Assembly: GCF_003865135.1 (NCBI RefSeq)
Contig: NZ_BHZC01000001.1
Span: 868,001-932,000, forward strand
DNA from: Streptomyces chrestomyceticus JCM 4735
Lineage (GTDB): Bacteria; Actinomycetota; Actinomycetes; Streptomycetales; Streptomycetaceae
Length of the DNA: 64,000 nucleotides
Direction of reading: 5' to 3'
Within the stretch, counting starts at the first letter, position 1; each line of letters starts with the position of its first letter. The notes under the pieces are model-generated. The model saw only the letters and a program-made list of their open reading frames with translations. It made no database searches and was not told the origin of the DNA. The position numbers and the translations under genes are program-made. This document shows, in pieces, positions 38,499 to 47,950 of the stretch.

Positions 38499-38825
38499 AG
38501 CGAATTGCCCCCTGACCTGCCACGCCTCCGCACCCTGGAGACCTGGCTGCGCCTGCAGCTCGCCGCCGTACGGGCCCGTATCCAGCACCTCGAACAGGCG
38601 GAGCGCGACCGCCCCGTACCGGTCCGGCCGCCCCGGCCCGACTGGCTGCTGGAGACCGAGCGGCTCGGGGGCCGCGACGGGCGGCCGGTCCGCGTCCATG
38701 CCGGCGGGTGCGGCCAGGCTCGCGGCCGGGCCATCAGCCGCGAGCAGGCGGTCGATGCTCTCGGGCAGGGCGTCGAGGCGTGTTACGGCTGTCGTCCGGA
38801 CACCGAGCTGGGCATTCTCGGCTGA
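38496..38825 (+). CDS. DUF6233 family protein
   Basis: A 109-residue soluble protein. It has the family layout: LPRLRTLETWLRLQLAAVRA (coiled-coil-like), RPPRPDWLLE, RPVRVHAGGC and the end ISREQAVDALGQGVEAC then CRPDTELG. Cysteines in AGGC and EACYGC may form a small zinc or redox site. These proteins are frequent in Streptomyces and have no known function. GTG at 38496 is chosen because of the leaderless -10 placement. Confidence 0.85.
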   Translation: MSELPPDLPRLRTLETWLRLQLAAVRARIQHLEQAERDRPVPVRPPRPDWLLETERLGGRDGRPVRVHAGGCGQARGRAISREQAVDALGQGVEACYGCRPDTELGILG

Positions 38826-38871
38826 GGAGGAGCGAGAAGAGGCCGAGGCGGCGGGCGGCGCCGTCCGCTCG

Positions 38872-40239
38872 TCACCGCCTGCGGCGTGCCCGCAGGGTGG
38901 CGATCAGGGGCACGGCCGGCTGGATGAGTATGCCGACCCGGTGAGGCACTTCCTCCGGCGTGACGTCCAGGTGGAAGCGCTGCGCCAGCGTGGCCAGCAG
39001 CAGTGCCACCTCCACCAGCGCGAACCGGGCGCCGATACAGCCGCGCGGACCGCCGCCGAAGGGGAACCAGGCGTGGTCGGGGACGACGTCGGGGGCGTCG
39101 GCGTCCCAGCGTTCGGGGCGGAAGACGGTCGGTGCGGGGAACCAGCGCGGGTCGCGGTGGACCGTCCACTGGCTGCACCACACCGCCGTACCGGCCGGGA
39201 CGGCGGTGCCGCCCAGCACGGCGCCCTCCCGGGCCACGGCGGGAATCACCCAGGACGGCGGATAGATCCGCAGGCCCTCCTTGACGATCTGCCGGGTCCA
39301 GGTGAGCCGGTCGTAGTCGTCGACGGTGGGCGGGCGCCCGTCGAGCACCCGGTCCAGTTCGTCGTCCAGTTGGGCCCGCGCTTCCGGAGACCGCGACAGC
39401 AGGTACCAGATCCAGGTCAGCGCGGTGGAGGTGGTCTCGTGGCCGGCCGCCCAGAGTGTCACCGCTTCGTCGCGGACCTCCTGGGCGGTGAGCGGGCGGC
39501 CTTCCTCGTCCCGGGCTTCGAGGAGCCGGTCCAGCAGGTCGCCGCCGCCCTCGCCGTCGGCGGCCGGTCCGTTCTGCCGCGCGCTGATCAGCCGGTGCAC
39601 CTCGCCGTCGATGACGGCGAGGGCGCGGAGCAGGCGCCTCCGGGAGGGCGTACGCACCCGGTTCGGCAGGAAGAGTCCGACACCGCGCAGTTCGCGGGCC
39701 ATCTCCTGCTCGGCCACCGCCATCGCCGCGCCGAGCGCCCGGGCACGGTCGCCGAGGTCGTTGCCGAACAGCGTACGGATGACGACGCGCTGGCCGAGGA
39801 CCACCATCTCCCGCTGTACGTCGACGTGTCCGCCTTCCTGCCACCGGTCGGCCGCCGCGAGAGCGCTGTCGACCATGGTCCGGGCGTGGTGGCGCACCTG
39901 CCGCGGGCGGACGGCCGGCTGGACCAGACCGCGCTTGCGGCGCCAGTCGGTGCCCGTACTGCGTATGACGCTCTTGCCGGTGATCCGCTGGAACGACCAG
40001 CCGACCTCCAGGAGGCCGTAGGCGTGCTCCCGGGCGGCGAGGAACTCGGCGATGTGCTGCGGATGGGAGAGGAACAGGCTGCGCCACGGGCCCAGGGACC
40101 ACGTCACGGCGTCCCCGTACTCGTCCCGCAGCCGGGTCATGAAGGCGAGCGGGTCCTTGCCGAAGGCGGGCAGGTTCCCGGCCCACGGCAGGCCGCGCGG
40201 GCCGGGGACGGGGCGGAGCGGGACGGTCTGCACGGGCAC
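38872..40239 (-). CDS. Cytochrome P450
   Basis: A 455-residue heme monooxygenase. It has the I-helix AGHETTS, the ExxR in KEGLRIYPP, the PERF-like FRPERWD and the heme loop FGGGPRGCIG (residues 394-403) with its cysteine ligand. The N-terminal LRPVPGPRGLPWAGNLPAF is a proline-rich start without a membrane anchor. The GTG at 40239 follows GGAGGAG. It is 70 bp downstream of an SDR gene on the same strand, which suggests successive oxidation of one substrate: hydroxylation, then alcohol oxidation or carbonyl reduction. The substrate is unknown. Confidence 0.95.
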   Translation of the reverse strand: MPVQTVPLRPVPGPRGLPWAGNLPAFGKDPLAFMTRLRDEYGDAVTWSLGPWRSLFLSHPQHIAEFLAAREHAYGLLEVGWSFQRITGKSVIRSTGTDWRRKRGLVQPAVRPRQVRHHARTMVDSALAAADRWQEGGHVDVQREMVVLGQRVVIRTLFGNDLGDRARALGAAMAVAEQEMARELRGVGLFLPNRVRTPSRRRLLRALAVIDGEVHRLISARQNGPAADGEGGGDLLDRLLEARDEEGRPLTAQEVRDEAVTLWAAGHETTSTALTWIWYLLSRSPEARAQLDDELDRVLDGRPPTVDDYDRLTWTRQIVKEGLRIYPPSWVIPAVAREGAVLGGTAVPAGTAVWCSQWTVHRDPRWFPAPTVFRPERWDADAPDVVPDHAWFPFGGGPRGCIGARFALVEVALLLATLAQRFHLDVTPEEVPHRVGILIQPAVPLIATLRARRRR

Positions 40240-40309
40240 GGCTCCTCCAGACGGGGTGCGGTGGTGGGCCCTGGCGGCTGCTCGCCGCCGGGGCCGCCGG
40301 TGTCCGGTC

Positions 40310-41134
40310 TCACTGCCGGAGGTCCCAGATCGCGGCCTGCTGCCGCTTGACCTCGTCGATACGGTCCGCCGGGAGGAAATTGCGGAAGAGTCCGGAGTCC
40401 TCCTCGGCGACCCGCACGAAGAGTTCGACGATCTCCTCGGGGTCCTTCTGGCTCTCCCCGGTCATCCTGCCGTAATCGTCGGCGAGGTGGACCTCGACGC
40501 CGAGATCCGTGGTGAAGTGCTCGGCGCTGAAGGATCGCTCGCGGTCGAACCAGACGCGCAGCGCGTCACCCATCCGGTCGTTGAAGCCGGTCTGGTACGG
40601 GCCCGGGTTGATGGTGCACACCTGGACACCCAGTGGTTTGAGTTCGTCGTGCATCGCCTGGGCGATCGACTCGATGGCGTACTTGGACGCACAGTACGGA
40701 CCGAGATACGGATTGGTCGTCAGACCGGCGATGGACGACAGCCAGACGATGCGGCCGCTGCCGCGTGCCACCATCTGCCGGGCGAATCCCTGGGCCAGCG
40801 CGAGGTGGCCGAACACATTCACCTCGAAGACCCGCCGGAACAGTTCCAGCGGAATCTCGGAGAGCGGGCCCATTTCGCCGACGGCGGCGTTGTTGAACAG
40901 CACGTCCACGTCCCAGGTGTGCGCCTGGCGGCGATGGAGTGCGCTGGTGACGTCCAGGTTCTCCACCTGGAGGGTGATGCCGCGCCGGTCCGCTTCCCGG
41001 ATCAGCTCCGTCATCTGCGGGCGGTTCTCGGCCGCCGCGATGACGTGATGTCCGCGTTCGGCGAGGCGCAGGGCGGCGGCCCGGCCGAAGCCGGAGCCCG
41101 CGCCGGTGACGAGAATGCGTTTGCCGGCTGTCAC
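40310..41134 (-). CDS. Short-chain dehydrogenase/reductase
   Basis: A 274-residue NAD(P)-dependent enzyme. It shows TGAGSGFG (residues 10-17), NNAAVG (81-86), the Ser in LSSIAGL and the catalytic YCASK (Tyr147, Lys151). The GTG start at 41134 is preceded by AAAGGAG. It sits upstream of the P450 in the same direction and probably shares its transcript. The N-terminal 15 residues keep the Rossmann glycine pattern, so it is intact. Confidence 0.92.
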   Translation of the reverse strand: MTAGKRILVTGAGSGFGRAAALRLAERGHHVIAAAENRPQMTELIREADRRGITLQVENLDVTSALHRRQAHTWDVDVLFNNAAVGEMGPLSEIPLELFRRVFEVNVFGHLALAQGFARQMVARGSGRIVWLSSIAGLTTNPYLGPYCASKYAIESIAQAMHDELKPLGVQVCTINPGPYQTGFNDRMGDALRVWFDRERSFSAEHFTTDLGVEVHLADDYGRMTGESQKDPEEIVELFVRVAEEDSGLFRNFLPADRIDEVKRQQAAIWDLRQ

Positions 41135-41232
41135 GGCAGCTCCTTTCCGCGGGCGGCGACCGGCTTTCGCGGCGGTAATCTCACCCGTTCGACGACATGC
41201 GCAGACAGTAACCGAATGACTACCCTTTGCAT

Positions 41233-41595
41233 ATGAACCGAGGGGGCTGCCGGGACCACCGGTCCGCGGGACGGACCGGCGCCCTGGTGCTGATCGCCGT
41301 ACTGATCGCCCTGTGCGGCGCGGCGCCCGCGGCTCTCGAACCGGGGGCCGGGCCTGCCGAGGCCGCCGCCATGTCGGCCGAACCGGCGGCCGACGACAGC
41401 TTCCCGCAGGTTGCCGCGTTCCGGGTGCCCCGGGCCGGACGGACCGGCCGCTCCCCCGAGGCGCGCGCCCTAGTACCGTCCCTGCCGTGTCACACCGGAC
41501 GTCTCGCCCGGCTTCTCGCCCACTGGACCGATCTGCGGTCGGACGTACGCGACGCCGCCGGTGACCGCGCGCACCACACCGTCCTGCGCTGCTGA
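41233..41595 (+). CDS. Small secreted protein, unknown function
   Basis: A 120-residue protein. Residues 14-36 form a signal-peptide core (TGALVLIAVLIALCGAAPA). The mature part is Ala/Glu-rich and then basic, with two cysteines (SLPCHTGR and the last residue). I do not recognise it. The ATG at 41233 has no ribosome site, but TACCCT lies seven bases upstream, consistent with a leaderless transcript. Divergent from the SDR gene. Confidence 0.55.
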   Translation: MNRGGCRDHRSAGRTGALVLIAVLIALCGAAPAALEPGAGPAEAAAMSAEPAADDSFPQVAAFRVPRAGRTGRSPEARALVPSLPCHTGRLARLLAHWTDLRSDVRDAAGDRAHHTVLRC

Positions 41596-41674
41596 CCGGG
41601 ACCGCGCTCCCCGTGCGCGCACGGAGCGCTCCCGCACCAGCACAGCAGCGATCAGCAGGAGAGGTGCGTCCATC

Positions 41675-42013
41675 ATGCCCATCGACCCCCAGCGCGCGCT
41701 GGAAGGCTATCTGCGTGCCCTGAGCTACGACCCGCACGAAGCCGAGTCGAAGTCCGCGCCGAAGTCTGGAGCGAAGTCCGGGGCGGAGGCCGAGCCGACA
41801 TCCGGGGTGGAGTCCGAGCCGAGCCGGCACTCCACCGACCCGGCCCCCGCCTCCGCGTCCGAGCCCCGGCCCACCTCCGAGTCCGCCCCGCGCAAGGCGC
41901 CCGTCCCCGCTCCCGCGACGGAGCCGGCGCCCGCGGCCGGGCCCGGTCTTCTGTGGCGGCTGCTGTCCCTGCGCCGCGCCTCGGCGACCGCCGAAAAGCC
42001 GCGCCGGGCCTGA
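41675..42013 (+). CDS. Low-complexity hypothetical protein
   Basis: A 112-residue protein with a short folded-looking start (MPIDPQRALEGYLRALSYDP), then 70 residues rich in Pro, Ala, Ser and Glu with the imperfect repeat KSGAKSGAEAE, and a basic end. The ATG at 41675 has AGGAGAGG upstream at good spacing, which supports expression. No function can be inferred. It follows the small secreted protein by 79 bp on the same strand. Confidence 0.55.
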   Translation: MPIDPQRALEGYLRALSYDPHEAESKSAPKSGAKSGAEAEPTSGVESEPSRHSTDPAPASASEPRPTSESAPRKAPVPAPATEPAPAAGPGLLWRLLSLRRASATAEKPRRA

Positions 42014-42250
42014 GCCGCAGCCCACCGGCCGCCCCTCCCGCCGGACTTCTCCCGGCGTAGGGGGCGGCCGGTACGCCCTTCCGGGTGGCGGCGGCCGCTC
42101 CCGCACCGTGGGCACCGGCGATCCGGCCGCCGCCGGTGCCAGGCTGTCGGGTGACCGGACGGCGGCCGCGCGCCGGCCCGGTGTGCGCGTGCCGCGCGGT
42201 ATGGGTCGGCGTGCCCGCGTCGGTCTCCGGCGTGGGCCGGGCGGAGGTTC

Positions 42251-43981
42251 ATGGTCATCGAGGTCGGGCAGGAAGCGCGTACGGAGGGCGGCGCGGCGTT
42301 CCGCGACGACGCGGCGCCCCGGAACACGGTGGGCCACGCGGTGCGCCGCTGGCTGACCACCACCGATCACAAGGTGATCGGAAACCTCTACCTCGTGACC
42401 GCCTTCGGCTTCTTTCTGCTGGCGGGCACGCTGGCGATGGTGATACGCGCCGAACTGGCCCGGCCCGGGCTGCAGATCGTCAGCAACGAGCAGTACAACC
42501 AGCTCTTCACCATCCACGGCACGATCATGATGCTGCTGTTCGCGACGCCCATGTTCGCCGGGTTCGCGAACGCGGTGATGCCGCTCCAGATCGGCGCCCC
42601 CGACGTGGCCTTCCCGCGTCTGAACGCCCTGACGTACTGGCTGTTCCTCTTCGGCGGCCTGACGGTGGTCTCGGGATTCCTCACGCCGGGGGGCGCCGCG
42701 TCGTTCGGGTGGTTCGCCTACGCGCCGCTCAACGGCGCCGTCCGCAGTCCGGGCGCGGGCGGTGATCTGTGGACCATGGGCCTGGTGGTGTCGGGGCTCA
42801 GCACCACGCTGGGCGCGGTGAACTTCATCGCCACCATCATGTGCCTGCGCGCTCCGGGAATGACCATGTTCCGGATGCCGATCTTCACCTGGAACGTGCT
42901 GTTCACCTCGATCCTGGCGCTGCTGGCCTTCCCCGTGCTGACCGCCGCGCTGCTCGCCCTGGAGGCGGACCGGAAGTTCGGCGCGCACCTCTACGACCCC
43001 GCCTTCGGCGGCGCGGTCCTGTGGCAGCACCTGTTCTGGTTCTTCGGGCATCCGGAGGTCTACATCGTCGCCCTGCCGTTCTTCGGCGTGATCACGGAGA
43101 TCGTCCCGGTCTTCAGCCGTAAACCGGTGTTCGGGTACATCGGCATGGTGGGCGCGACCATCGCCATCACCATGCTCTCGGCGACCGTGTGGGCGCACCA
43201 CATGTTCGCCACCGGTGCGGTATTGCTGCCGTTCTTCTCCCTGCTGTCCTTTCTGATCGCGGCGCCGACCGGGGTGAAGTTCTTCAACTGGATCGGCACC
43301 ATGTGGCGGGGCAGCGTCTCGTTCGAGACGCCGATGCTGTGGGCGGGCGGTTTCCTGGTCACCTTTCTGCTCGGCGGGCTGAGCGGTGTGCTGATCGCGT
43401 CACCGCCGCTGGACTTCCACGTCACCGACTCGTACTTCATCGTGGCGCACCTGCATTACGTACTGTTCGGGACGGTGGTCTTCGCGATGTTCGGCGGCTT
43501 CTACTTCTGGTGGCCGAAGCTGACCGGCCGGATGCTCGACGAGCGGCTGGGGAGGATTCACTTCTGGTCGCTGTTCACCGGTTTCCAACTGACGTTCCTG
43601 GTGCAGCACTGGCTGGGTTCGAGCGGAATGCCCCGGCGTTACGCCGACTATCTGGCCGCCGACGGATTCACCGTACTGAATTCGGTCTCCTCGGCCGGTG
43701 CGTTCCTGCTGGGGATCTCCACGCTGCCGTTCCTGTACAACGTGTGGCGTACGGCGCGGTGCGCGCCGAAGGTGCTGGTGGACGATCCGTGGGGGTGGGG
43801 CAGGTCTCTGGAGTGGGCGACGTCCTGCCCGCCGCCCCGGCACAACTTCCACGCGCTGCCCCGGGTGCGGTCCGACTCCCCCGCCTTCGACCTGCACCAT
43901 CCCGAGGTGCTGCGGCTGCCCGCCCCGCAGCGCGGCGAGGACGAACCGACGCCCGACCCGCACCGGGAGCGGCACCCGTGA
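42251..43981 (+). CDS. ctaD: Cytochrome c oxidase subunit I
   Basis: A 576-residue heme-copper oxidase subunit of the plasma membrane with twelve hydrophobic segments. Heme and copper ligands are visible in [16 protein letters not shown] (His with the cross-linked Tyr), WAHHMFATG and [10 protein letters not shown]. The start ATG at 42251 follows GGAGG. Its stop overlaps the ctaF start (GTGA), so the two are co-translated. No subunit II or III is adjacent, so it must borrow subunits encoded elsewhere. It is probably a second, conditionally used copy; the essential qcr-cta cluster of Streptomyces normally includes ctaC and ctaE. Confidence 0.95.
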   Translation: MVIEVGQEARTEGGAAFRDDAAPRNTVGHAVRRWLTTTDHKVIGNLYLVTAFGFFLLAGTLAMVIRAELARPGLQIVSNEQYNQLFTIHGTIMMLLFATPMFAGFANAVMPLQIGAPDVAFPRLNALTYWLFLFGGLTVVSGFLTPGGAASFGWFAYAPLNGAVRSPGAGGDLWTMGLVVSGLSTTLGAVNFIATIMCLRAPGMTMFRMPIFTWNVLFTSILALLAFPVLTAALLALEADRKFGAHLYDPAFGGAVLWQHLFWFFGHPEVYIVALPFFGVITEIVPVFSRKPVFGYIGMVGATIAITMLSATVWAHHMFATGAVLLPFFSLLSFLIAAPTGVKFFNWIGTMWRGSVSFETPMLWAGGFLVTFLLGGLSGVLIASPPLDFHVTDSYFIVAHLHYVLFGTVVFAMFGGFYFWWPKLTGRMLDERLGRIHFWSLFTGFQLTFLVQHWLGSSGMPRRYADYLAADGFTVLNSVSSAGAFLLGISTLPFLYNVWRTARCAPKVLVDDPWGWGRSLEWATSCPPPRHNFHALPRVRSDSPAFDLHHPEVLRLPAPQRGEDEPTPDPHRERHP

Positions 43982-44364
43982 AGGCCGAGGCGTCGCTGTT
44001 CGCCGGTGTGGCGGGGTTCTTCTTCGTGGCTGGGCTCGGGTACGCGCTGTGGTCGCGGGAACCCGCCGGTACGGCGGCGCTGGCCGTCTCGTGTCTGATG
44101 GCGCTGGTCGTGTGCGGGTTCTGCACGCTCAACCACCGCAAGCGCGGGCCGCGGCCGGAGGACCGCAAGGAGGCGGAAGTACGTGAGCGGACCGGCGGGC
44201 TCGGGTTCTTCCCGCCGCGCAGCGGCTACCCGCCGCTGACCGGTCTGGCGGTGGCGCTGACCGCGCTGGGGGTCGTCTTCGGCCTGTGGCTGTTCGTCAT
44301 CGGGGTGGGTCTGCTGGTGGCGGGGGTGGTCGGCATGGTGATGGAGTTCGCCGGGCGGTCGTGA
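43978..44364 (+). CDS. ctaF: Cytochrome c oxidase subunit IV, actinobacterial type
   Basis: A 128-residue membrane protein with four hydrophobic segments (about 8-24, 31-48, 83-100 and 102-120) and the actinobacterial signature [15 protein letters not shown] before the third. The GTG at 43978 overlaps the ctaD stop by 4 bp, clear translational coupling. It is an accessory subunit of the aa3 oxidase in the supercomplex with cytochrome bc. Confidence 0.88.
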   Translation: MKAEASLFAGVAGFFFVAGLGYALWSREPAGTAALAVSCLMALVVCGFCTLNHRKRGPRPEDRKEAEVRERTGGLGFFPPRSGYPPLTGLAVALTALGVVFGLWLFVIGVGLLVAGVVGMVMEFAGRS

Positions 44365-44386
44365 GGCATCGCGTACCGGGAGCCTG

Positions 44387-46033
44387 TCAGTCACCGTCCG
44401 AGCTGCGCCCCGGCGGGGCCGTCCGCTCGGCGATGCGGGCCCGCTGTTCGGGGGTGACCGGCAGTTCGACCCGGTCGCGGTGGTACCAGTTGCTCAGCGC
44501 CAGCCGAATCCGTTCCCGGCGCGCGGGACGGGCCGTGTCCTCGGGCGGCGGGAGCGGTGCGGGGAGGTCGCGTACGAGCAGCCGGTACCGGCGGTCGGCG
44601 GACAGGCGGCGGCGCCCCTCGCCGAGCCCGCCGCACACGTCCTGCGTCACCTCGCCCGTCTCCTCCCCTTCCGTCAGCGCGTCACGGTCCTCGCTCTGCA
44701 GGGCGAGGCAGATCCGCCGGGTGAGCCAGAAGGCGAGGACCGGGGCGACCACGAGGGCGATACGGAAGAACCAGGTCAGGGCGTTCACCGAGACGCGGAA
44801 GCCGAAGGCGGTCACGTCGTTGCCGCCGGCGGCGAGGAGCACGGCGTAGCAGGCGAGGCCGGCGACGCCGAGGCCCGTGCGGGTGGGCCGATTCCGCGGC
44901 CGGTCGCACAGGTGGTGTTCCCGGCCGTCCCGGGTGAGCCAGGCTTCGCAGAACGGGTAGAGGTACAGGACGAGGAAGAGCAGGCCGGGCAGGATCACTG
45001 CCGGGACCAGGACGTTCCACAGGACCGTGTGGCCTCCGATGTCGCTCTCCCAGGGCGGCATGAGCCGCAGCGCGCCCTCCAGGAAGCCGACGTACCAGTC
45101 GGGCTGCGCGTCGGTGGCGACCTGGTCCGCGCGGTACGGCCCGTACTCCCATACGGGGTTGATCTGGGCCAGTGCCCCGAGGAGCGTCAGCACGCCCGCC
45201 GTCATGAAGAACAGGCCCGCGGACTTCGCGGTGAAGTGCGGGTACATCGGGCGGCCGACGACGTTGCGGTTGGTCCGGCCGCGCTCGCTCCACTGGGTGT
45301 GCTTGAGGTGGACGACCAGGATCAGGTGTGCCGTGATCAGCGCGATCAGAATGCCCGGGACGAGCAGGATGTGCAGCCCGTACAGCCGGTTGACGAGGTC
45401 CGTGCCCGGGAACGGGCCGCCCCACAGGAAGAAGCTCAGATACGTGCCGACGAGCGGGATCGACAGCACGATGGTGTGCGCGGTGCGCAGGCCGGTGCCG
45501 GACAGCGAGTCGTCGGGCAGCGAGTAGCCGGCGAAGCCCTCCAGCATCGCCAGCATGAACAGCGTCACGCCGATGATCCAGTTGACTTCCCTGGGCCTGC
45601 GGAAGGCGCCGGTGAAGAAGACGCGGAGCAGGTGGACGCCGATGGCGGCGACGAAGACCAGCGCGGCCCAGTGGTGGATCTGCCGGATCAGCAGTCCGCC
45701 CCGTACGTCGAAGCTGATGCGCAGCGTGGAGGAGTACGCCTGCGACATGGGCAGGCCGGACAGCGGGGTGTGCCGGCCGTGGTAGACGGTCTGCGCGGTC
45801 ACCGGGTCGAAGAACAGGGTCAGGTACGTACCGGTGAGGACGAGGACGAGGAAGCCGTAGAGCGCGAGTTCGCCGAGCAGGAAGGACCAGTGGTCGGGGA
45901 ACGCCTTGCGCAGCAGCGCCTTGGCGCCTTCGGCCAGCGGCAGGCGGCGGTCGAGCGCCTCGAAGGCGGTGCGTGCCGGTTCGGCGATGCGGTTGCGGAG
46001 CGGTGCGGGTGGCTTCCGCCGGGGGAAGACCAT
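44387..46033 (-). CDS. qcrB: Cytochrome bc complex cytochrome b subunit
   Basis: A 548-residue membrane protein. Four heme-ligand histidines are visible (RQIHHW, IGVHLLR, YGLHILL, ITAHLIL). The quinol-site PEWY motif is present as PDWY (AQPDWYVGFLEG). The first helices are preceded by a positively charged tail, and the C-terminal extension is typical of actinobacteria. I chose ATG at 46033; a longer frame to 46084 overlaps the upstream gene. qcrA and qcrC are not adjacent. It is convergent with ctaF with a 22-bp gap, so the two transcripts may share terminator signals. Confidence 0.93.
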   Translation of the reverse strand: MVFPRRKPPAPLRNRIAEPARTAFEALDRRLPLAEGAKALLRKAFPDHWSFLLGELALYGFLVLVLTGTYLTLFFDPVTAQTVYHGRHTPLSGLPMSQAYSSTLRISFDVRGGLLIRQIHHWAALVFVAAIGVHLLRVFFTGAFRRPREVNWIIGVTLFMLAMLEGFAGYSLPDDSLSGTGLRTAHTIVLSIPLVGTYLSFFLWGGPFPGTDLVNRLYGLHILLVPGILIALITAHLILVVHLKHTQWSERGRTNRNVVGRPMYPHFTAKSAGLFFMTAGVLTLLGALAQINPVWEYGPYRADQVATDAQPDWYVGFLEGALRLMPPWESDIGGHTVLWNVLVPAVILPGLLFLVLYLYPFCEAWLTRDGREHHLCDRPRNRPTRTGLGVAGLACYAVLLAAGGNDVTAFGFRVSVNALTWFFRIALVVAPVLAFWLTRRICLALQSEDRDALTEGEETGEVTQDVCGGLGEGRRRLSADRRYRLLVRDLPAPLPPPEDTARPARRERIRLALSNWYHRDRVELPVTPEQRARIAERTAPPGRSSDGD

Positions 46034-46044
46034 GGGGCGCGGCC

Positions 46045-46428
46045 TCAGCCGTTGCCGAACGAGCCGCTCTTCCCCTCGTCCCACGGCGGCGGTTCGTCGG
46101 AGTCGCCGGGGCGCGTCCCGTACTCGCCCATGTCCTTGACCCCGGCAGCCGGTGCCGCGTCGTGGCTCTCCCGGGACACCCCGTCGGTCTCCCGTGCCGA
46201 CGTGCCGTTCCGGGCCGCCGTCCGCGCGTGCCGGGGCCGTGCGTGGGCGCGCGGCGGGCGGTCCTTGTTGCGCGCGCGGCGCCGGTAGCCGTACACCACG
46301 GCGCCGATGAGCAGGAGGACGACGACGATGCCCGCGATGAGGGGGCCGATGCCGATGGCCAGGTGGGAGGCGGCCGTCGGCGCTTCGACCGGCAGGGGTG
46401 CGGCCGTCAGGGGAGCATCGGGAGACAT
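46045..46428 (-). CDS. DUF6479 family single-pass membrane protein
   Basis: A 127-residue protein. A single transmembrane helix (about 23-46, IGIGPLIAGIVVVLLLIGAV) is followed by YGYRRRARNKD and a hydrophilic, Arg- and Gly-rich cytosolic tail ending SGSFGNG. This is the layout of DUF6479. It starts 12 bp upstream of the qcrB start in the same direction and probably forms an operon with it. Confidence 0.7.
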   Translation of the reverse strand: MSPDAPLTAAPLPVEAPTAASHLAIGIGPLIAGIVVVLLLIGAVVYGYRRRARNKDRPPRAHARPRHARTAARNGTSARETDGVSRESHDAAPAAGVKDMGEYGTRPGDSDEPPPWDEGKSGSFGNG

Positions 46429-46535
46429 GGGGGCTGCTTACCCCGCCGGCCCCGGTTTGCCATCAAAGGCGCCCCCAAACGAGTGGGTGCGCGCCGGCGG
46501 GCACGGGCGCGCTGCCCCTGCCCGCCGTCCGCGCC

Positions 46536-47018
46536 CTACCGCTCTCCGGCGTGCGCCGCGCGGATCGCGGCGAGGTCGATCTTGTGCATGCCGAGCATCG
46601 CGTCGGTGGCCCGCTTCGCCTTCTGCGGGTCGGAGTCGGTGACCAGGCGGAGGAGTTCCGTGGGGAAGACCTGCCAGGAGACGCCGTACTTGTCCTTCAG
46701 CCAGCCGCACTGGCCTTCTTCACCGTCGTCCGTGAGCCGGTCCCAGTAGTAGTCCACCTCCTCCTGGTCCTCGCAGCGGACCTGGAACGACACGGCTTCG
46801 CTGAACGTGAACTGCGGGCCGCCGTTGAGGCCCATGAACTTCTGGCCGTTGAGGACGAACTCGACCGCCATCACCTCGCCGGGCGTGCCGGGGCCCGCCT
46901 CGTTGTAGCGGACGACGCCGCCGAGCCGGGAGTTCTTGAAGATGGACAGGTAGTGGTGGGCCGCTTCCTCGGCCTGGCCGTCGAACCACAGACAGGTCGT
47001 GAAACCGTCGATCGCCAT
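46536..47018 (-). CDS. VOC-superfamily PhnB-like protein
   Basis: A 160-residue protein of the glyoxalase/dioxygenase fold: ITTCLWFDGQAEEAAHHY-like start (GFTTCLWFDGQAEEAAHHY), FVLNGQKFMGLNGGPQF, then FSEAVSFQVRCEDQEEVDYY and CGWLKDKYGVSWQVFPTEL. The family is often annotated as 3-demethylubiquinone methyltransferase-like, but the enzymatic role is not established. ATG at 47018 follows GGGAGG. Confidence 0.88.
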   Translation of the reverse strand: MAIDGFTTCLWFDGQAEEAAHHYLSIFKNSRLGGVVRYNEAGPGTPGEVMAVEFVLNGQKFMGLNGGPQFTFSEAVSFQVRCEDQEEVDYYWDRLTDDGEEGQCGWLKDKYGVSWQVFPTELLRLVTDSDPQKAKRATDAMLGMHKIDLAAIRAAHAGER

Positions 47019-47197
47019 GGTGTGCCTCCCGTCGTGTGGGCTCGTGTATACCCGTACGGCGGGAGCCACGCCATAACCAAACCGGTGTTCGAACCGGAGT
47101 GCACGGTGATTGACGGAAGTGCGCCCACGCCGCGTACACCATCGTGCCTACGGTCCGGCGTGACCGCACCCCGTCCCCGCGTGCGTGCGCGGTGCGC

Positions 47198-47614
47198 TCA
47201 GTCGGTGGAGAGGACTTCGAGGAGGTCGCCCACCTTGGAGTCGGGCAGGGCGCGGGCGACGTCGGCCAGCGCGACCATGCCGACCAGGCGGTGGCCGTCG
47301 ATCACCGGCAGGCGCCGGACCTGGTGCCGGGACATGGTCGCGAGGATCTCCTCCGCGCCGTCGTCGGCGCCGATCGTCACGGCCTCGCCCTGGGCCAGTT
47401 CGCCGGCCTTGGTCTGCGCGGGGTCCTTGCCCTGGCCCAGGACCTTGACCACGATGTCCCGGTCCGTCAGAACGCCCTTGAGCCGGTCGTCCGTACCGCA
47501 GATCGGGACCGCTCCGACGCCGAGGCGGGTGAGCTTGCGGGCCGCGTCGAGGACGCTTTCCTCGGCGCCGACGCACTCGGCTCCGGGAGTCATGATGTCG
47601 CGTGCAGCAGGCAT
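47198..47614 (-). CDS. CBS-domain pair protein
   Basis: A 138-residue protein made almost only of two CBS domains (about 8-62 and 74-128). It has AARDIMTPGAECV at the start and RLPVIDGHRLVGMVALADVA in the second. Such stand-alone pairs bind adenine nucleotides or act as redox or energy sensors. ATG at 47614 follows AAGAAAGGCGG. Divergent from the GMC oxidoreductase gene with a 336-bp gap. Confidence 0.92.
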   Translation of the reverse strand: MPAARDIMTPGAECVGAEESVLDAARKLTRLGVGAVPICGTDDRLKGVLTDRDIVVKVLGQGKDPAQTKAGELAQGEAVTIGADDGAEEILATMSRHQVRRLPVIDGHRLVGMVALADVARALPDSKVGDLLEVLSTD

Positions 47615-47950
47615 GGTTCCGCCTTTCTTCGTGAGATGTGCCAACGCGTGCCGGCGGCCGGGAAGCCGCTCGTAGGGCGGGGTGAACGCCCGGTTCCGGC
47701 CGCCGGCACACGCGTTCCCCGCTGAGCGGATCGCTAACGTCGCGGGCGCGGGATTGGGCCGGATGCGGTTCCGATGCAGGGGTTGGACCGGGCTCGGTGC
47801 TGCCCGGTCCCTGAGGGGGTGGCCGTCGCTCCGCGGAGCGCACCGTCCGGCCGCGCCGGGTTCCGGATGTGCGGGCGGCGGAGCGTTGCTCTACTGGGAG
47901 GTCAGGCCGCCGCGGTCCGCGCGGCCGCCGCCGGACCGGAGGGACCGATC
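47615..47950. other. 336-bp divergent gap between CBS gene and GMC gene
   Basis: No gene is supported here, although open frames extend through it from the GMC gene. The expected promoters of both genes must lie in it. I see no strong palindrome. Confidence 0.5.
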
